Below, piece by piece: positions 12,101 through 27,100 of a stretch of DNA of 64,000 bases (within the stretch, counting starts at the first letter, position 1; each line of letters starts with the position of its first letter). The notes under the pieces were generated by a model, which saw only the letters and a program-made list of their open reading frames with translations, did not search any database and was not told where the DNA came from. The translations under genes and the position numbers were made by a program. The stretch spans positions 2,501 through 66,500 of the forward strand of contig JAXRKP010002037.1 in assembly GCA_037039925.1 (NCBI GenBank), read 5' to 3'. Source of the stretch: Doris montereyensis. Taxonomy: Eukaryota > Mollusca > Gastropoda > Nudibranchia > Dorididae.

Positions 12101-15100
12101 ATGACAACAAGAGGGTTAAAATTGGACGTGATGGACAGGCATGTAGAGTTTTTATTTGGTTTAAATTAATCAATTCCTTTTTTTATGTAGAAAAACAAAA
12201 GCAGGAAAAAGTGTAATCCTTTATAATTGTTTACCAAATAATCCAATGAATTTAACAAAGCCTCATTGTAAGACAATTGATGCATTGTTACTATTGTGTA
12301 AGAACCAAAATAAGTTAAATTGTAGATTGTTTCTGTAACATGTAATGTGGAAGATTGCACTATTTTATTGTAAATTCATACCTATTCTTTTTGTTTTGTT
12401 CTTGAACTATCAATATGATTAACAAACCAGACTAAATTACTGAATAAGACCGTAATCAGATTATGCTTTGCTCTCTTTATTTCAAATCTACTTTCTTTGA
12501 TTTTGCAGGAGATTGAACCTAGGTGTGGAGAAAGTTTATGTAAATTATTTCCCATTGACGAGGGCCAAGACATATCCGACATCGTTCGCAGCAAGAAAAG
12601 CTCATGTGCGTGTAGAACGCAGTGCACAGGACCGTGGGCAGCGCCTCCTTTCATCCCGACGAATGGGTCCTGGAATGGGCCCTGAATTTCCAAGGTTAGG
12701 AGGCTGATGTGAAGCAGTTGTTTCTCTTCAAAGGTTTACATGATCGTAAACAAAATGTGGGCACTTGAAAGAAATTCTTTGCACGGGATCAGACGTAATG
12801 TCTATGAGATTTTACATAAAAGCTTCTTGTGTCTAGCTGCTTTGAGTACCTTGATGTTACACTTTTCGTACATATTTTAATTATGTGTGGAAAGGACTGA
12901 AGAAAAAAGAAAAACAGAGCAAAAGTTGAAATGAAATAATAAGAAATAACTTAAACATCTTTTTATTTCTTTTTTTTGTTTTGTTTGAAGAGGAATAAAT
13001 ATATACATTTATTGAGTCTTATAAACCAAAATTAAAGAGGGGGACGTATTTTTATAATAGTCTCAACAGTAAACATCCTTTAAGAAATTTCACAAATGTA
13101 TAATAACGATAAATGCACAAGTTATTTTTCACAATTTAGAATTTGGACAATTCTGATAGTGTAAAGACTGTTGGTGTGTCTAGCCTTATGCTCAGGACTG
13201 TCGTGGAGGAAGGAGTGGACTCAGCTTAAGTGTCTCAACACCTAGCCGTAAAGATGTTTCAGGCTTCAATAAGTTAATATCAGCGATACCCCGAGAATCT
13301 CTGCCCAGAAAGTGCAGTGTCAAATATTGACGTGCCCAAGAAGTTTCTCATAACAGAGCAGCCCGTGAAATGTCAAGAAGTATTTATTCCTATAAGTATA
13401 CAGAGTATTTAAAGCAGATGATAGAATATTTAAAAAGATTAGAGAAAAGAAAAAGAAATATTCCCTAGAAATAAACTCAGCTGTTTTGTGGTATTATTAA
13501 GATTTCTGTGTGAACATAGCAAAATGTCGTATTGTGGACAATATCTGTGATGATGTGCAAACGCTGTGGGACTTCTTTCCAAGGACTTCTATGTTTTATT
13601 CAGTAAATCTCTTACTGGATTCGGAAGTGAATTTGGGATGAGGCAGGACTAGAAAAATAGTTTTGCTAAAAAAAAATAGGGGTTCTGCTTCAGCTAGGTT
13701 GGGATAAGTTCCTTATTTGTGTGTTTACGGACAGTTAAAAGGAGTTCTTCCTTTAACCTCCGATTGAAAGAAAATAAACATTTAGTAAACCAAGCTCAGC
13801 AAATTCATAAGTATCGAAGATGTATCGATTCACGGACCAGATTTTTATAAGTCAATGGACGAGGTAATCCGCTGTTGGAAAGGTAAATTGGACTTTGTTA
13901 TCTCTGAATGGGTGATTGTAAATTCACTGATGAGGACTTGCTCCTATTCCACCTGAAATGGAGTATTTTCAAGTGCTTGCTGAGTAGATGGTATGTTGTC
14001 GATCACCTGTTTACTTTGCTTTGTTGCCTTTTGTATGTGTGCGCGCGTGTGTGCTGTATGTAATGAATCTGTTTCTTGTGTGTGTCACATTGTAATGCCA
14101 TGTTGTATGTTTCAGCATTATTTTTTTGTTACTTTATACATGTATGTGTGTGTGTTTGTATGTATGTGTCTGTTTCACTTGTTATTGTCTGTTTATATTT
14201 AAACTTATCATTTTACTTAAATCTATGAAGGTTTGGTCACTGGTGCCTTAAATTTAAGACAGCACATCTTGCTTGTTTCTTCAGCATAAATTTAATTTCA
14301 ATCTCTTTGTTGTCTGGTTTCCTCTTTAGATACATTAATTTCATTGTTGACTGACTCCTACTGGTAGGGTCCCCTTCCCCTTGCATTTATCTATCATTTT
14401 ACTAAATCATTGTTGACCGATTTTGTTGGTAGGTTCTTCTTTTTCATAATATTCATCTGTCTATCATCTTACTCAATCTCCTATATTGTTGTAACTGTCT
14501 ATCACTTAATCTCCAAATACACATACATTGAATTACGTACTGTTTACCGTCTCTGTTGATATCGTGTTCCTCCCAACTTTCATGCTTACTCTTTCTCTTG
14601 CTCTATCAACCAAATTGCATTTCGTTGTTGGCAGACTCTATTATTAGTATTTTCTTATCTCTTTTATGCCGTCACATCTGTTAAATGTCTGTCAACTTAC
14701 TATTTATCTCCTAAATAATACATTTCACTGTTGGCTGGCTATATTGGTAAGTTCCTTTTCTCTTTCATACCATTGTACCTGTCTATCAATTGCATCTTAT
14801 TCATTGTACCTGTCTATCAATTTCATCTCTATACCATTGCACCTGTCTATGAATTTCATAATACCATCGTATCTGCCTATCAATTTCATCTTATTATGTC
14901 TCCTGGGACCCAACATTATCGGCCGACTCACTTGAAATGTTCTTTTTCTCTTTCATACAGTTGCATCTGTCTATCATCGCCTTATGTATCTTCTGTTCAT
15001 TTCATTGTTCACAGACTTTAGTGATGAATTCCTCCTTTCTTTCATTCTGTTGCGTGAACTGGCCATCATCTTACAAATTAAACTTTTCTTTCCTTTCACA

Positions 15101-18100
15101 TTCATTTGTCTCTTATCTTTCCGCTTAATTCACCCTGGGATCATTGCATAATGGTGGACTAAATCTGCTGTACAGCATTGCTGATTGACTCTTAATATAT
15201 TTACCACTTCTACTAGGTTCCCATTCACTTAGGGGTCTCCATAGTCCAGAGACAAGGTGTCAGTCTTTCAACCAAAAGGAGGGTTCAAGCCCCGTAGGTT
15301 GAAGGTTTTCATGAGTTTTTAAAATGAAATCTACCCTCATGGTCGAGGTAGGTGGATCGAAACCTAGTTCCCTAGGAGATGGGTGATAAAAGGAGGTCCC
15401 ATATATACACAACACACTACACATGAAAGATTCCTTGGCTTGGCTGTTTACAAGGCAGTCCTGGCAAAATTAAAAATCCTACTCTAGTAGTAGTGTCGTG
15501 TGGCTACATCTCTAGATTGAAGCGGTCAATCCATTGTTTGACTTCTTCACCGCACTTTATGACTGTTTTTGAAACCTTCAGGTAGTCTTCTTGCAGGGCA
15601 TAGCAGAACCATGAGGGTGTATTGTTAGATACTTTTGAGTCAATTCGTTATTCCAAAAAGAAAAGGGAGAAATACATGGAAACATGTACCTAGTATTAAA
15701 AAAATAGATGTTGCGTGTGACTGTGTGCACTTTAAAAAATCTAGAATGCATGTGGGGGTTTTGTTTTGAAATTTCACCTTTTTTATATCGATAGTGGTAG
15801 CATTCTCATCATCATCATGCCCTGTTACCCCTAATGGGACATGTATCATCAACAAGAGCTCTCCAGTGATCCCTGCCTTGGGCCATCTTTTAAACCTCTC
15901 TCCAATTCTCTCCGCTATGTGTTCTCTGGTCTTCCCTCTCTCTGGTACTTTGCAGGTTCTTCCTTAGCACTTCCTGTGTGATATTTGTTAGTGGCCTTCT
16001 CAAGGTATGTCCCATTCCACTCAGTGGCTTCTCATGAATGCCCCTGGGGAGCATCTTCCTCTCCCAAGATAGGTGATTGTTTTTGTTCTCTTGTTGATAA
16101 TTTTGTAGCATTGTTTGTTTTTATGGGACTTGGTTTGGTGGCCCTATGCCCAACCCCCAAACCTAGAAGGACAGGATTTTATTAAGAGATTTTGTCCTAG
16201 AAAAGTTGCTTTCCTATGCTTGCGAGTCTTGTCTGCCCATGGTTTGAAATCAGCTTTGCTTCTCATAGACTAGACCAAGGCTTACTAGCTCCATTTACCC
16301 GCTAGTCATGTCAATAGGCCTTTACGGTATTTTATTAGGACTGAATTCTCATTGAATAGTCCCAGCTTTCCCTCGATGACTAGCGCAAGCTTGTCTGTGG
16401 CTGCTTATAGAACGAAACTCAGCAAATGCTCTTAAAACGTCTTTCAAAGTGCTACATTCGTAATTTATTATAGAAAAAATTGTTTTATGATTAGTTATAT
16501 ATTAGACTCATTTAGTCTCAGCAATGGAGGGAACAAAGTCTTACAATATTTTGCTGTTTCTTTCACAATCCCATGCTTGTGAATTCTATCTACCCATGGC
16601 TTGGAATCAAATAGAACTTTCCTTTCTAGCTCTGTCTTAGATCTCTGTCTCTCTCTCCCCATGGTCCTACTCCTTCTGTGGGTGGTTGGAAGATGAACGC
16701 TGGTAGAGGTCCTTCATTATTCATTGCTGTAGTGTAGGATGTCTTTGTCTCATTATTCATTGCTGTAGTGTAGGATGTCTTTGTCTCATTCATTGCTGTA
16801 GTGTAGGATATCATTGTCTCATTATTCATTGCTGTAGTGTAGGATATCTTTGTCTCATTATTCATTGCTATAGTGTAGGACATCTTTGTCTCATTATTCA
16901 TTAGTGTAGTGTAGGATGTCTTTGTCTCATTATTCATCGCTGTAGTGTAGGATATCTTTGTCTTATTATTCATTAGTGTAGTGTAGGATATATTTGTCTC
17001 ATTCTTCATTAGTGTAGTGTAGGATGTCTTTGTCTCATTATTCATTGCTGTAGTGTAGGATATCTTTGTCTCATTATTCATTGCTATAGTGTAGGATGTC
17101 TTTGTCTCATTATTCATTGCTAATGTGTAGGATATCTTTGTCTCATTATTCATTGCTGTAGTGTAGGATATATTTGTCTCATTATTCATTGCTGTAGTGT
17201 AGGATATATTTGTCTCATTATTCATTGCTATAGTGTAGGACGTCTTTGTCTCATTATTCATTGCTGTAGTATAAAATGTCTTTGTCTCATTATTCATTGG
17301 TGTAGTGTAGGATGTCTTTGTCACATTAAGTATTGCTGTAGTGTAGGATGTCTTTGTCTCATTATTCATTGCTGTAGTGTAGGATGTCTTTGTCTCATTA
17401 TTCATTGCTGTAGTGTAGAATGTCTTTGTCTCATTATTCATTGCTGTAGTGTAGAATATCTTTGTTTCATTCATTGCTGTAGTGTAAGATGTCTTTGTCT
17501 CATTATTCATTGCTATTGTGTAGAATGTCTTTGTCTCATTATTCAGTGCTATAGTGTAGATGTCTTTGTCTCATTATTCATTGCTACAGTGTAGGATGTC
17601 TTTTCATTCTCATTATTCATTCCTATACTGTAGGATGTCTTTGTCTAATTGTTCATTGCTATAGTGTAGGGTGTCTTTGTCTCATTGTTCATTGCTACAG
17701 TGTAGGATGTCTTTGTCTCATTATTCATTGCTACAGTGTAGGATGTCTTTGTCTCATTGTTCATTGCTACAGAGTAGGATGTCTTTGTCTCATTGTTCAT
17801 TGCTACAGTGTAGGATGTCTTTGTCTCATTGTTCATTGCTGTAGTGTTGGATGTCTTTGTCTCATTATTCAATGCTACAATGTAGGATGTCTTTGTCTAA
17901 TTATTCATTGCTACAGTGTAGGATGTCTTTGTCTCATTGTTCATTGCTGCAGTGTAGGATGTCTTTGTCTCATTGTTCATTGCTACAGTGTAGGATGTCT
18001 TTGTCTCATTATTCATTGCTACAGTGTAGGACGTCTTTGTCTCATTATTCATTGCTGTAGTATAGAATGTCTTTGTCTCATTATTCATTGGTGTAGTGTA

Positions 18101-21100
18101 GGATGTCTTTGTCTCATTATTCATTGCTGTAGTGTAGAATGTCTTTGTCTCATTCATTGTGTAGAATATTGTAGTGTAAGATGTCTTTGTCTCATTATTC
18201 ATTGCTATAGTGTAGATGTCTTTGTCTCATTATTCATTGCTACAGTGTAGGATGTCTTTGTCTCATTATTTATTGCTACAGTGTAGGATGTCTTTGTCTC
18301 ATTATTCATTCCTATACTGTAGGATGTCTTTGTTTAATTGTTCATTGCTATAGTGTAGGGTGTCTTTGTCTCATTGTTCATTGCTACAGTGTAGGATGTC
18401 TTTGTCTGATTAATCATTGCTACAGCGTAGGATGTCTTTGTCTCATTGTTCATTGCTACAGTGTAGGATGTCTTTGTCTCATTGTTCATTGCTGTAGTGT
18501 TGGATGTCTTTGTCTCATTATTCAATGCTACAATGTAGGATGTCTTTGTCTCATTATTCAATGCTACAGTGTAGGATGTCTTTGTCTAATTTTTCATTGC
18601 TACACTGTAGGATGTCTTTGTCTCATTGTTCATTGCTACAGTGTAGGATGTCTTTGTCTCATTATTCATTGCTGTAGTGTGGGATGTCTTTGTCTCATTA
18701 TTCATTGCTACAGTGTAGGATGTCTTTGTCTCATTATTCATTGGTGTAGTGTAGGATGTCTTTGTCACATTAATTATTGCTGTAGTGTAGGATGTCTTTG
18801 TCTCATTATTCATTGGTGTAGTGTAGGATGTCTTTGTCTCATTATTCAATGCTACAATGTAGGATGTCTTTGTCTCATTATTCATTGCTACAGTGTAGGA
18901 TGTTTTTGTCTCATTATTCATTGCTACAGTGTAGGATGTCTTTGTCTCATCTTTTTTATTCATTGCTATAGTGTAGGACGTCTTTGTCTCATTGTTCATT
19001 GCTGTAGTGTAGGATGTCTTTGTCTTATTGTTCATTGATACAGTGTAGGATGTCTGTCTCATTATTCATTGCTACAGTGTAGGATGTCTTTGTCTCATTG
19101 CTACAGTGTAGAACGTCTTTGTCTCATTGTTCATTGCCACAGTCTAGGATGTCTTTGTCCCATTATTCATCGCTACAGTGTAGGTTATCTTTGTCTCATT
19201 GTTCATTACTATAATGTGTACGCTGTTTTTGTCTCATTGTTCATTGCTACAGTGTAGGATGTCTTTGTCTCATTGTTCATTGCTGTAGTGTTGGATGTCT
19301 TTGTCTCATTATTCAATGCTACAATGTAGGATGTCTTTGTCTCATTCATTGCTATAGTGTAGGATGTCTTTGTCCCATTATTCATCGCTACAGTGTAGGT
19401 TATCTTTGTCTCATTATTCCTTGCTATAGTGTAGAATGTTTTTGTCTCATTTTTCATTGCTGTAGTGTACGCTGTCTTTGTCTCATTGTTCATTACTATA
19501 ATGTGTACATGTCTTTGTCTCATTATTCAATGGTGTAGTGTAGGATGTCTTTGTTCATTCATTGCTGTAGTGTACGCTGTCTTTGTCTCATTATTCCTTG
19601 CTATAGTGTAGAATGTCTTTGTCTCATTCATTGCTGTAGTGTACGCTGTCTTTGTCTCATTATTCATTGCTATACTGTAGGATGTCTTTGTCTCATTCAT
19701 TGCTGTAGTGTACGCTGTCTTTGTCTCATTATTCATTGCTGTAGTGTACGCTGTCTTTGTCTCATTCATTGCTATAGCGTAGGATGTCTTTGTCTCATTC
19801 ATTGCTATAGTGTAGGATGTCTTTGTCTCATTCATTGCTATAGTGTAGGATGTCTTTGTCTCATTATTCATTGCTGTAGTGTACGCTGTCTTTGTCTCAT
19901 TCATTGCTATAGTGTAGGATGTCTTTGTCTCATTCATTGCTATAGTGTAGGATGTCTTTGTCTCATTATTCATTGCTGTAGTGTACGCTGTCTTTGTCTC
20001 ATTCATTGCTATAGTGTAGGATGTCTTTGTCTCTTTCATTGCTATAGTGTAGGATGTCTTTGTCTCATTATTCATTGCTATAGTGTAGGATGTCTTTGTC
20101 TCATTATTCATTGCTATAGTGTAGGATGTCTTTGTCTCATTGTTCATTGCTATAGTGTAGGATGTCTTTGTTTCATTATTCATTGCTGTAGTGTGGGATG
20201 TCTTTGTCTCATTATTCATTGCTACAGTGTAGGATGTCTTTGTCTCATTATTCATTGCTACAGTGTAGGATGTCTTTGTCTCATTATTCATTGCTATAGT
20301 GTAAGATGTCTTTGTCTTATTGTTCATTGCTATAGTGTATGATGTCTTCATCTCATTCATTGCTATAGTGTATGATGTCTTTGTCTCAATATTCATTGCT
20401 ATAGTGTAGGATGTCTTTGTCTCATTGTTCATTGCTATAGTGTAGGATGTCTTTGTTTCATTATTCATTGCTGTAGTGTGGGATGTCTTTGTCTCATTAT
20501 TCATTGCTACAGTGTAGGATGTCTTTGTCTCATTATTCATTGCTACAGTGTAGGATGTCTTTGTCTCATTATTCATTGCTATAGTGTAAGATGTCTTTGT
20601 CTCATTGTTCATTGCTATAGTGTATGATGTCTTTGTCTCATTCATTGCTATAGTGTATGATGTCTTTGTCTCATTATTCATTGCTATAGTGTAGGATGTC
20701 TTTGTCTCATTGTTCATTGCTATAGTGTAGGATGTCTTTGTCTCATTATTCATTGCTGTAGTGCAAGATGTCTTTGTCTCATTATTCATTGCTGTAGTGT
20801 AAGATGTCTTTGTCTCATTATTCATTGCTACAGTGTAGGATGTCTTTGTCTCATTATTCATTGCTGCAGTGTAGGATGTCTTTGTCTAATTATTCATTGC
20901 TACTGTGTAGGATGTCTTTGTCTCATTGTTCATTGCTGAGTGTAGGATGTCTTTGTATAATTATTCATTGCTACAGTGTAGGATGTCTTTGTCTCATTGT
21001 TCATTGCTATAGTGTAGGATGTTTTTGTCTCATTTTTCATTGCTGTAATGTAGAGTGTCTTTGTCTCATTATTTGCGGGTGGTTGCCAGTGGCTGATAGG

Positions 21101-24100
21101 TCCTAGTACTTTCCATTCTTGCTGTTTCCTTTTAATTCACAGTGACATCATCACAATGGTGGATAGGGTAAATTTCAATGGAACAAACTAAAGTCATTAT
21201 TACATTATTCTCATTTTGTCTCATTCATTACTCATTACTCTAGTTTAGTGTCTTTGTCTTATTCATTACTCATTACTGTAGTGCAGGGTGTCTTTGTCTC
21301 ATTCATTACTCATTGCTGTAGAGTAGGGTGTCTTTGTCTCATTCATTACACATTACTGTAGTATAGGGTGTATTTGTCTTATTCACTACTCATTGCTGTA
21401 GTTGAGGGTGTCTTTGTCTAAGTCATTACTCATCACTGTTGTGTAGTGTGTCTTTGTCTCATTCATTACTCATTACTGTAGTGTAGTGTGTTTTTGTGTC
21501 ATTCATTACTCATTACTGTGTTGTAGCTGTCTTTGTGTCATTCATTACTCATTACTGTAGTGTAGGGTGTCTTTGTCTTATTCATTACTCATTGTTGTAG
21601 TGTAGGGTGTCTTTGTCTCATTCATTACTCATTACTGTAGTGTAGGGTGTTTTTGTCTAATTCATTACTCATTACTGTGTTGTAGCTGTCTTTGTCTCAT
21701 TCATTACTCATTACTCTAGTGTAGGTTGTCATTGTCTTATTCATTACTCATTACTGTAGTATAGGGTGTCTTTGTCTCATTCATTACTGTAGTATAGGAT
21801 GTCTTTGTCTCATTCATTACACGTTGCTGTAGGTTAAGGTGTCTTTGTCTCATTCATTACTCATTGTTATAGTGTAGGGTGTCTTTGTCTCATTCATTAC
21901 TCATTGTTATAGTGTAGGGTGTCTTTGTCTAATTCATTACACGTTGCTGTAGGTTAAGGTGTCTTTGTCTCATTCATTACTCATTGTTATAGTGTAGGGT
22001 GTCTTTGTCTCATTCATTACTCATTGTTATAGTATAGGATGTCTTTGTCTCATTCATTAATTACTCATTGTTATAGTATAGGATGTCTTTGTCTCATTCA
22101 TTACTCATTGTTATAATGTAGGGTGTCTTTGTCTCATTCATTACTCATTGTTATAGTGTAGAGTGTCTTTGTCTAATTCATTATTCATTGCTGTAGTTTA
22201 GGGTGTCTTTGTCTCATTCACTACTCATTGCTGTTGTGTAGGGTGTCTTTGTCTAATTCATTACTCATTGTAGTGTAGGGCGTCTTTATCTCATTCATTA
22301 CTCATTGCTGTAGTTGAGGGTGTCTTTGTGTAATTCATTACTCATTGCTGTAGTGTAGGGTGTCTTTGTCTAATTCATTACTCATTACTGTAGTGTAGGG
22401 TATCTTTGTCTCACATTACTCATTGCTGTAGTGTAGGGTGTCTTTGTCTAATTCATTACTCATTGCTGTAATGTAGGGTGTATTTGTCGCATTCATTACT
22501 CATTGCTGTAGTGTAGGGTGTCTTTGTCTCATGCATTACTCATTGCAGTAGTGATGGGTGTTTTTGTCTCATTCATTACTCATTGCTGTGGTGTAGGATG
22601 TCTTTGTCTCAATCATCACGCATTGCTGTAGGTTAAAGTGTCTTTGTGTCATTCATTACTCATTACTGTAGGTTAAGGTGTCTTTGTCTCATTCATTACA
22701 CATTGCTGTAGTATAGGGTGTCTTTGTCTCATTCATTACTCATTGCTGTAGTGTAGGGCGTCTTTATCTCATTCATCACTCATTGCTTATTTTGTGATGG
22801 GTGTCTTCGCCTCATTCATTATTCATTGCTGTAGTGTAGGGTTTCTTTGTCTCAATCATTACTCATTGCTGTAGTGTAGGGTGTCTTTGTCTTATTAAAT
22901 ATTGATTACATTACTGTAGTGTAGGGTGTCTTTGTCTTCATTGCTGTTGTGTAGTGTATCTTGGTCTTATTCATTACTCATTGCTGTAGTGTGTGGGGTG
23001 TCTTTGTCTCATTCATTACTCAATTGCTCATTGTTGGTGTCTTTGTGTTATTCATTACTCAATTGCTCATTGTTATAGTCTAGGGTGTCTTTGTTTTATT
23101 CATTACTCAATTGCTCATTGTTATAGTGTAGGGTGTCTTGTCTCATTCATTACTCAATTGCTCATTGTTATAGTGTAGGTGTCTTGTCTCATTCATTACT
23201 CAATTGCTCATTGTTATAGTCTAGGTGTCTTTGTTTTATTCATTACTCAATTGCTCATTGTTATAGTCTAGGGTGTCTTTGTTTTATTCATTACTCAATT
23301 GCTCATTGTTATAGTCTAGGGTGTCTTGTCTCATTCATTACTCAATTGCTCATTGTTATAGTCTAGGGTGTCTTTGTTTTATTCATTACACAATTGCTCA
23401 TTGTTATAGTGTAGGGTGTCTTGTCTCATTCATTACTCAATTGCTCATTGTTATAGTGTAGGGTGTCTTTGTTTTATTCATTACACAATTGCTCATTGTT
23501 ATAGTGTAGGGTTTATTGTCTCATTTATTACTCAATTGCTCATTGTTATAGTGTAGGGTGTCTTGTCATCATTCATTACTCAATTGCTCATTGTTCATTA
23601 CTCAATTGTGTAGGGTGTCTTGTCTCATTCATTACTCAATTGCTCATTGTTGTAGTGCAGGGTGTCTTGTCTCATTCATTACTCAATTGCTCATTGTTAT
23701 AGTGTAGGGTGTCTTTGTTTTATTCATTACTCAATTGCTCATTGTTATAGTGTAGGTTTTATTGTCTCATTTATTACTCAATTGCTCATTGTTATAGTGT
23801 AGGGTTTATTGTCTCATTCATTACTCAATTGCTCATTGTTATAGTGTAGGGTTTATTGTCTCATTTATTACTCAATTGCTCTTTGTTATAGTGTAGGGTG
23901 TCTCTGTCTCATTCATTACTCAATTGCTCATTGTTATTGTCTATGGTGTCTTTGTTTCATTATTTATTGCTATGTAGACTGGTTTTGTCTCATTGCTGTA
24001 GTGTAGAGTGTCTTTGTCTCATTATTGATTGCTATTTAATGTAAACTGTCTTTGTCTCATTGCTGTAATGTATTGTGTCTTTGTCTCGTTATTCATTGCT

Positions 24101-27100
24101 GTAATTTAGAGTTTCTTTGTCTCATTGTTCATTGCTGTAGTTTAGAATGTCTTTGTCTCATTATTGATTGCTATAAAATGTAGACTGTCTTTGTCTCATT
24201 ATTCATTGCTGTAATGTAGACTGGCTTTGTCTCATTATTCAGTGCTATAATGTAGACTGGCTTTGTCTCATTATTCATTGTTGTAGTTTAGACTGGCTTT
24301 GTCTCATTATTCATTGCTGTAATGTAGAGTGTCTTCGTTTCAATACCCATTGTGTAATGTAGACTGATGTTGTCTCATTAATTATTGCTGTAATATAGAG
24401 TGTCTTTGTCTCAATACCCATTGCTGTAATGTAGACCTATTTTGTCTCATTATTTATTGTTGTAATGTAGACTGTCTTTGTTTCAATATCCATTGCTGTA
24501 ATGTAGAGTGTCTTATTGCTCATTGCTGTAATGTCGACTTCCTTTGTCTCATTCATTGCTGTAATGTAGACTGGCTTTGTCTCATTACCCATTGCTTAAG
24601 TGTAGAGTGTCTTTGTCTCATTACTCATTGCTGTCATGTAGACTGGCATTGTCTCATTACTCATTGCTGTAGTGTAAACATTCTTTGTCTGATTACTCAT
24701 TGCTGTAATGTAGACTTTGTCTCATTACTCATTATTGTAATGTAGAGTGTTTTAGTATCATCACTCATTGCTGTAGTGTAGACGTTCTTTGTCTGATTAC
24801 TCATTACTGTAATGTTGACTGGCTTTGTCTCATTACTCAATGCTGTAATGTCAAGTGTCTTAGTATAGTATCATCACTCATTGCTGTAGTGTAGACGTTC
24901 TTTGTCTGATTACTCATTACTGTAATGTTGACTGGCTTTGTCTCATTACTCAATGCTGTAATGTCAAGTGTCTTAGTATAGTATCATCACTCATTGCTGT
25001 AGTGTAGACGTTCTTTGTCTCATTACTCATTGCTGTAATGTAGAGTGTCCTCTCATTACTCATTGCTGTAATATAGAGTGTCTTTGTCTTATTACTCATT
25101 GCTGTAAAGTAGAGTGTCTTAGTATCATCACTCATTGCTGTAGTGCAGACTTTTATTGTCTGATTACTCGTTGGTGTAATGTAGACTGGCTTTGTCTCAT
25201 TACTTATTGCTGTAGTGTTAACTTTCTTTGTCTGATTACTCATTGCTGTTGTATCACGTGAGAGTGTCCTTGTCTCATTATTGAGTGCTGTAGTGTAGAG
25301 TGTCCTTGTCTCGTTATTCATTCATTGTTGTAGTGTAGAGTGTCTATGTCTCATTCATTGGTGTAATGTAGAGTATCTTTCTCTCATTACTCATTGCTGT
25401 AATGTAGAGTGTCCTTGTCTCATTGCTAATTGATGTAGTGTAGAGTGTCTTTCTCTCATTACTCATTGCCGTAGTGGAGAGTATTTTTCTCTCATTACTC
25501 ATTGCTGTAATGTAGAGTGTGCTTGTCTCATTATTCATTGATGTAATGTAGTGTCTTTCTCTCATTACCCATTGCTGTAATGTAGAATGTATTTGTCTCA
25601 TTATTTATTGCTGTAATGTAGAATGTCATTGTCTCATTATTCATTGCTGTAATGTAGAGTGTCTTTGTCTTATTATTCATTGCTGTAGTGTAGACTGTCT
25701 TTGTCTCATTACTCATAGTTATAATGTAGTGTCTTTGTCTTGTTATTCATTGCTGTAATTTAGAGTCTTTGTATTGTGTCTCGTTGATGTAATTTAGAGT
25801 GTCTTTGTCTTGTTATTCATTCTTGTAATGTAGAATGTTTTTGTCTTGTTATTCATTGGTGTAATGTAGAGTGTCTTTGTCTTGTGTAATGTAGAGTGTC
25901 TTTGTCTCATTATTCATTGCTGTAATGTAGAGTATATTTGTATCATTACTCATTGCTGTAATGTAGACTGTCTTTATCTCATTGCTCATTGCTGTAATGT
26001 AGACTGTCTTTGTCTCGTTGCTCATTGCTGTAATGTAGTGTCTTTGTCTCATTACTCATTGCTGTAATGTAGTGTGTCTTTGTCTCATTAGTTATTGCTG
26101 TAATGTAGACTGTTTTGTCTCAATACTCATTGCTGTAATGTAGACTGTCTTTGTCTCAATACTCATTGCTGTAATGTAGACTGTCTTTGTCTCAATACTC
26201 ATTGCTGTAATGTAGACTGTCTTTGTCTCAATACTCATTGCTGTAATGTAGAATATTTCTTTCTCGTTACTTATTGCTGTAATATAGTGTGTCTTTGTCT
26301 CATTAGTAATCACTGTAATGTAGAGTGTCTTTGTGTCAATAGTAATTGCTGTAATGTAGACTGTCTTTGTCTCAATACTCATTGCTGTAATGTAGACTGT
26401 TTTGTCTCAATACTTATTGCTGTAATGTAGACTGTCTTTGTCTCAATACTCATTGCTGTAATGTAGACTGTCTTTGTCTCAATACTCATTGCTGTAATGT
26501 AGACTGTCTTTGTCTCAATACTCATTGCTGTAATGTAGACTGTCTTTGTCTCAATACTCATTGCTGTAATGTAGACTGTTTTTGTCTCGATACTCATTGC
26601 TGTAATGTAGACTGTCTTTGTCTCAATACTCATTGTTGTAATGTAGACCGTTTTTGTCTCAATACTCATTGCTGTGATGTAGACTGTTTTTGTCTCAATA
26701 CTCGTAGCTGTAATGTAGAGTTTTTGTCTTGTTATTCATTGCTGTAATGTAGACTGTCTTTGTCTCAATACTCATTGCTGTAATGTAGACTGTCTTTGTC
26801 TCAATACTCATTGCTATAATGTAGACTGTCTTTGTCCCAATACTCATTGCTGTAATGTAGACTGTCTTTGTCTCAATACTCATTGCTGTAATGTAGACTG
26901 TCTTTGTCTCATTACTCATTACAGTAAAGTAGACTGTCTTTGTCTCATGACTCATTACAGTAAAGTAGACTGCCTATGTCTCATTACAGTAGAGTAGACT
27001 GTCTTTGTCTCATGACTCATTACAGTAAAGTAGACTGTCTTTGTTTCATTACCCAATACGGTCATGTAGAGTCTTTGTTTCAATACTCATTGCTGTAATG

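Noticed and set aside
17851..21106. Plus-strand Cys-rich repeat ORFs ([12 protein letters not shown])
   Set aside because: They are translations of the 36-bp minisatellite in an intron; open only because the unit is a multiple of 3.
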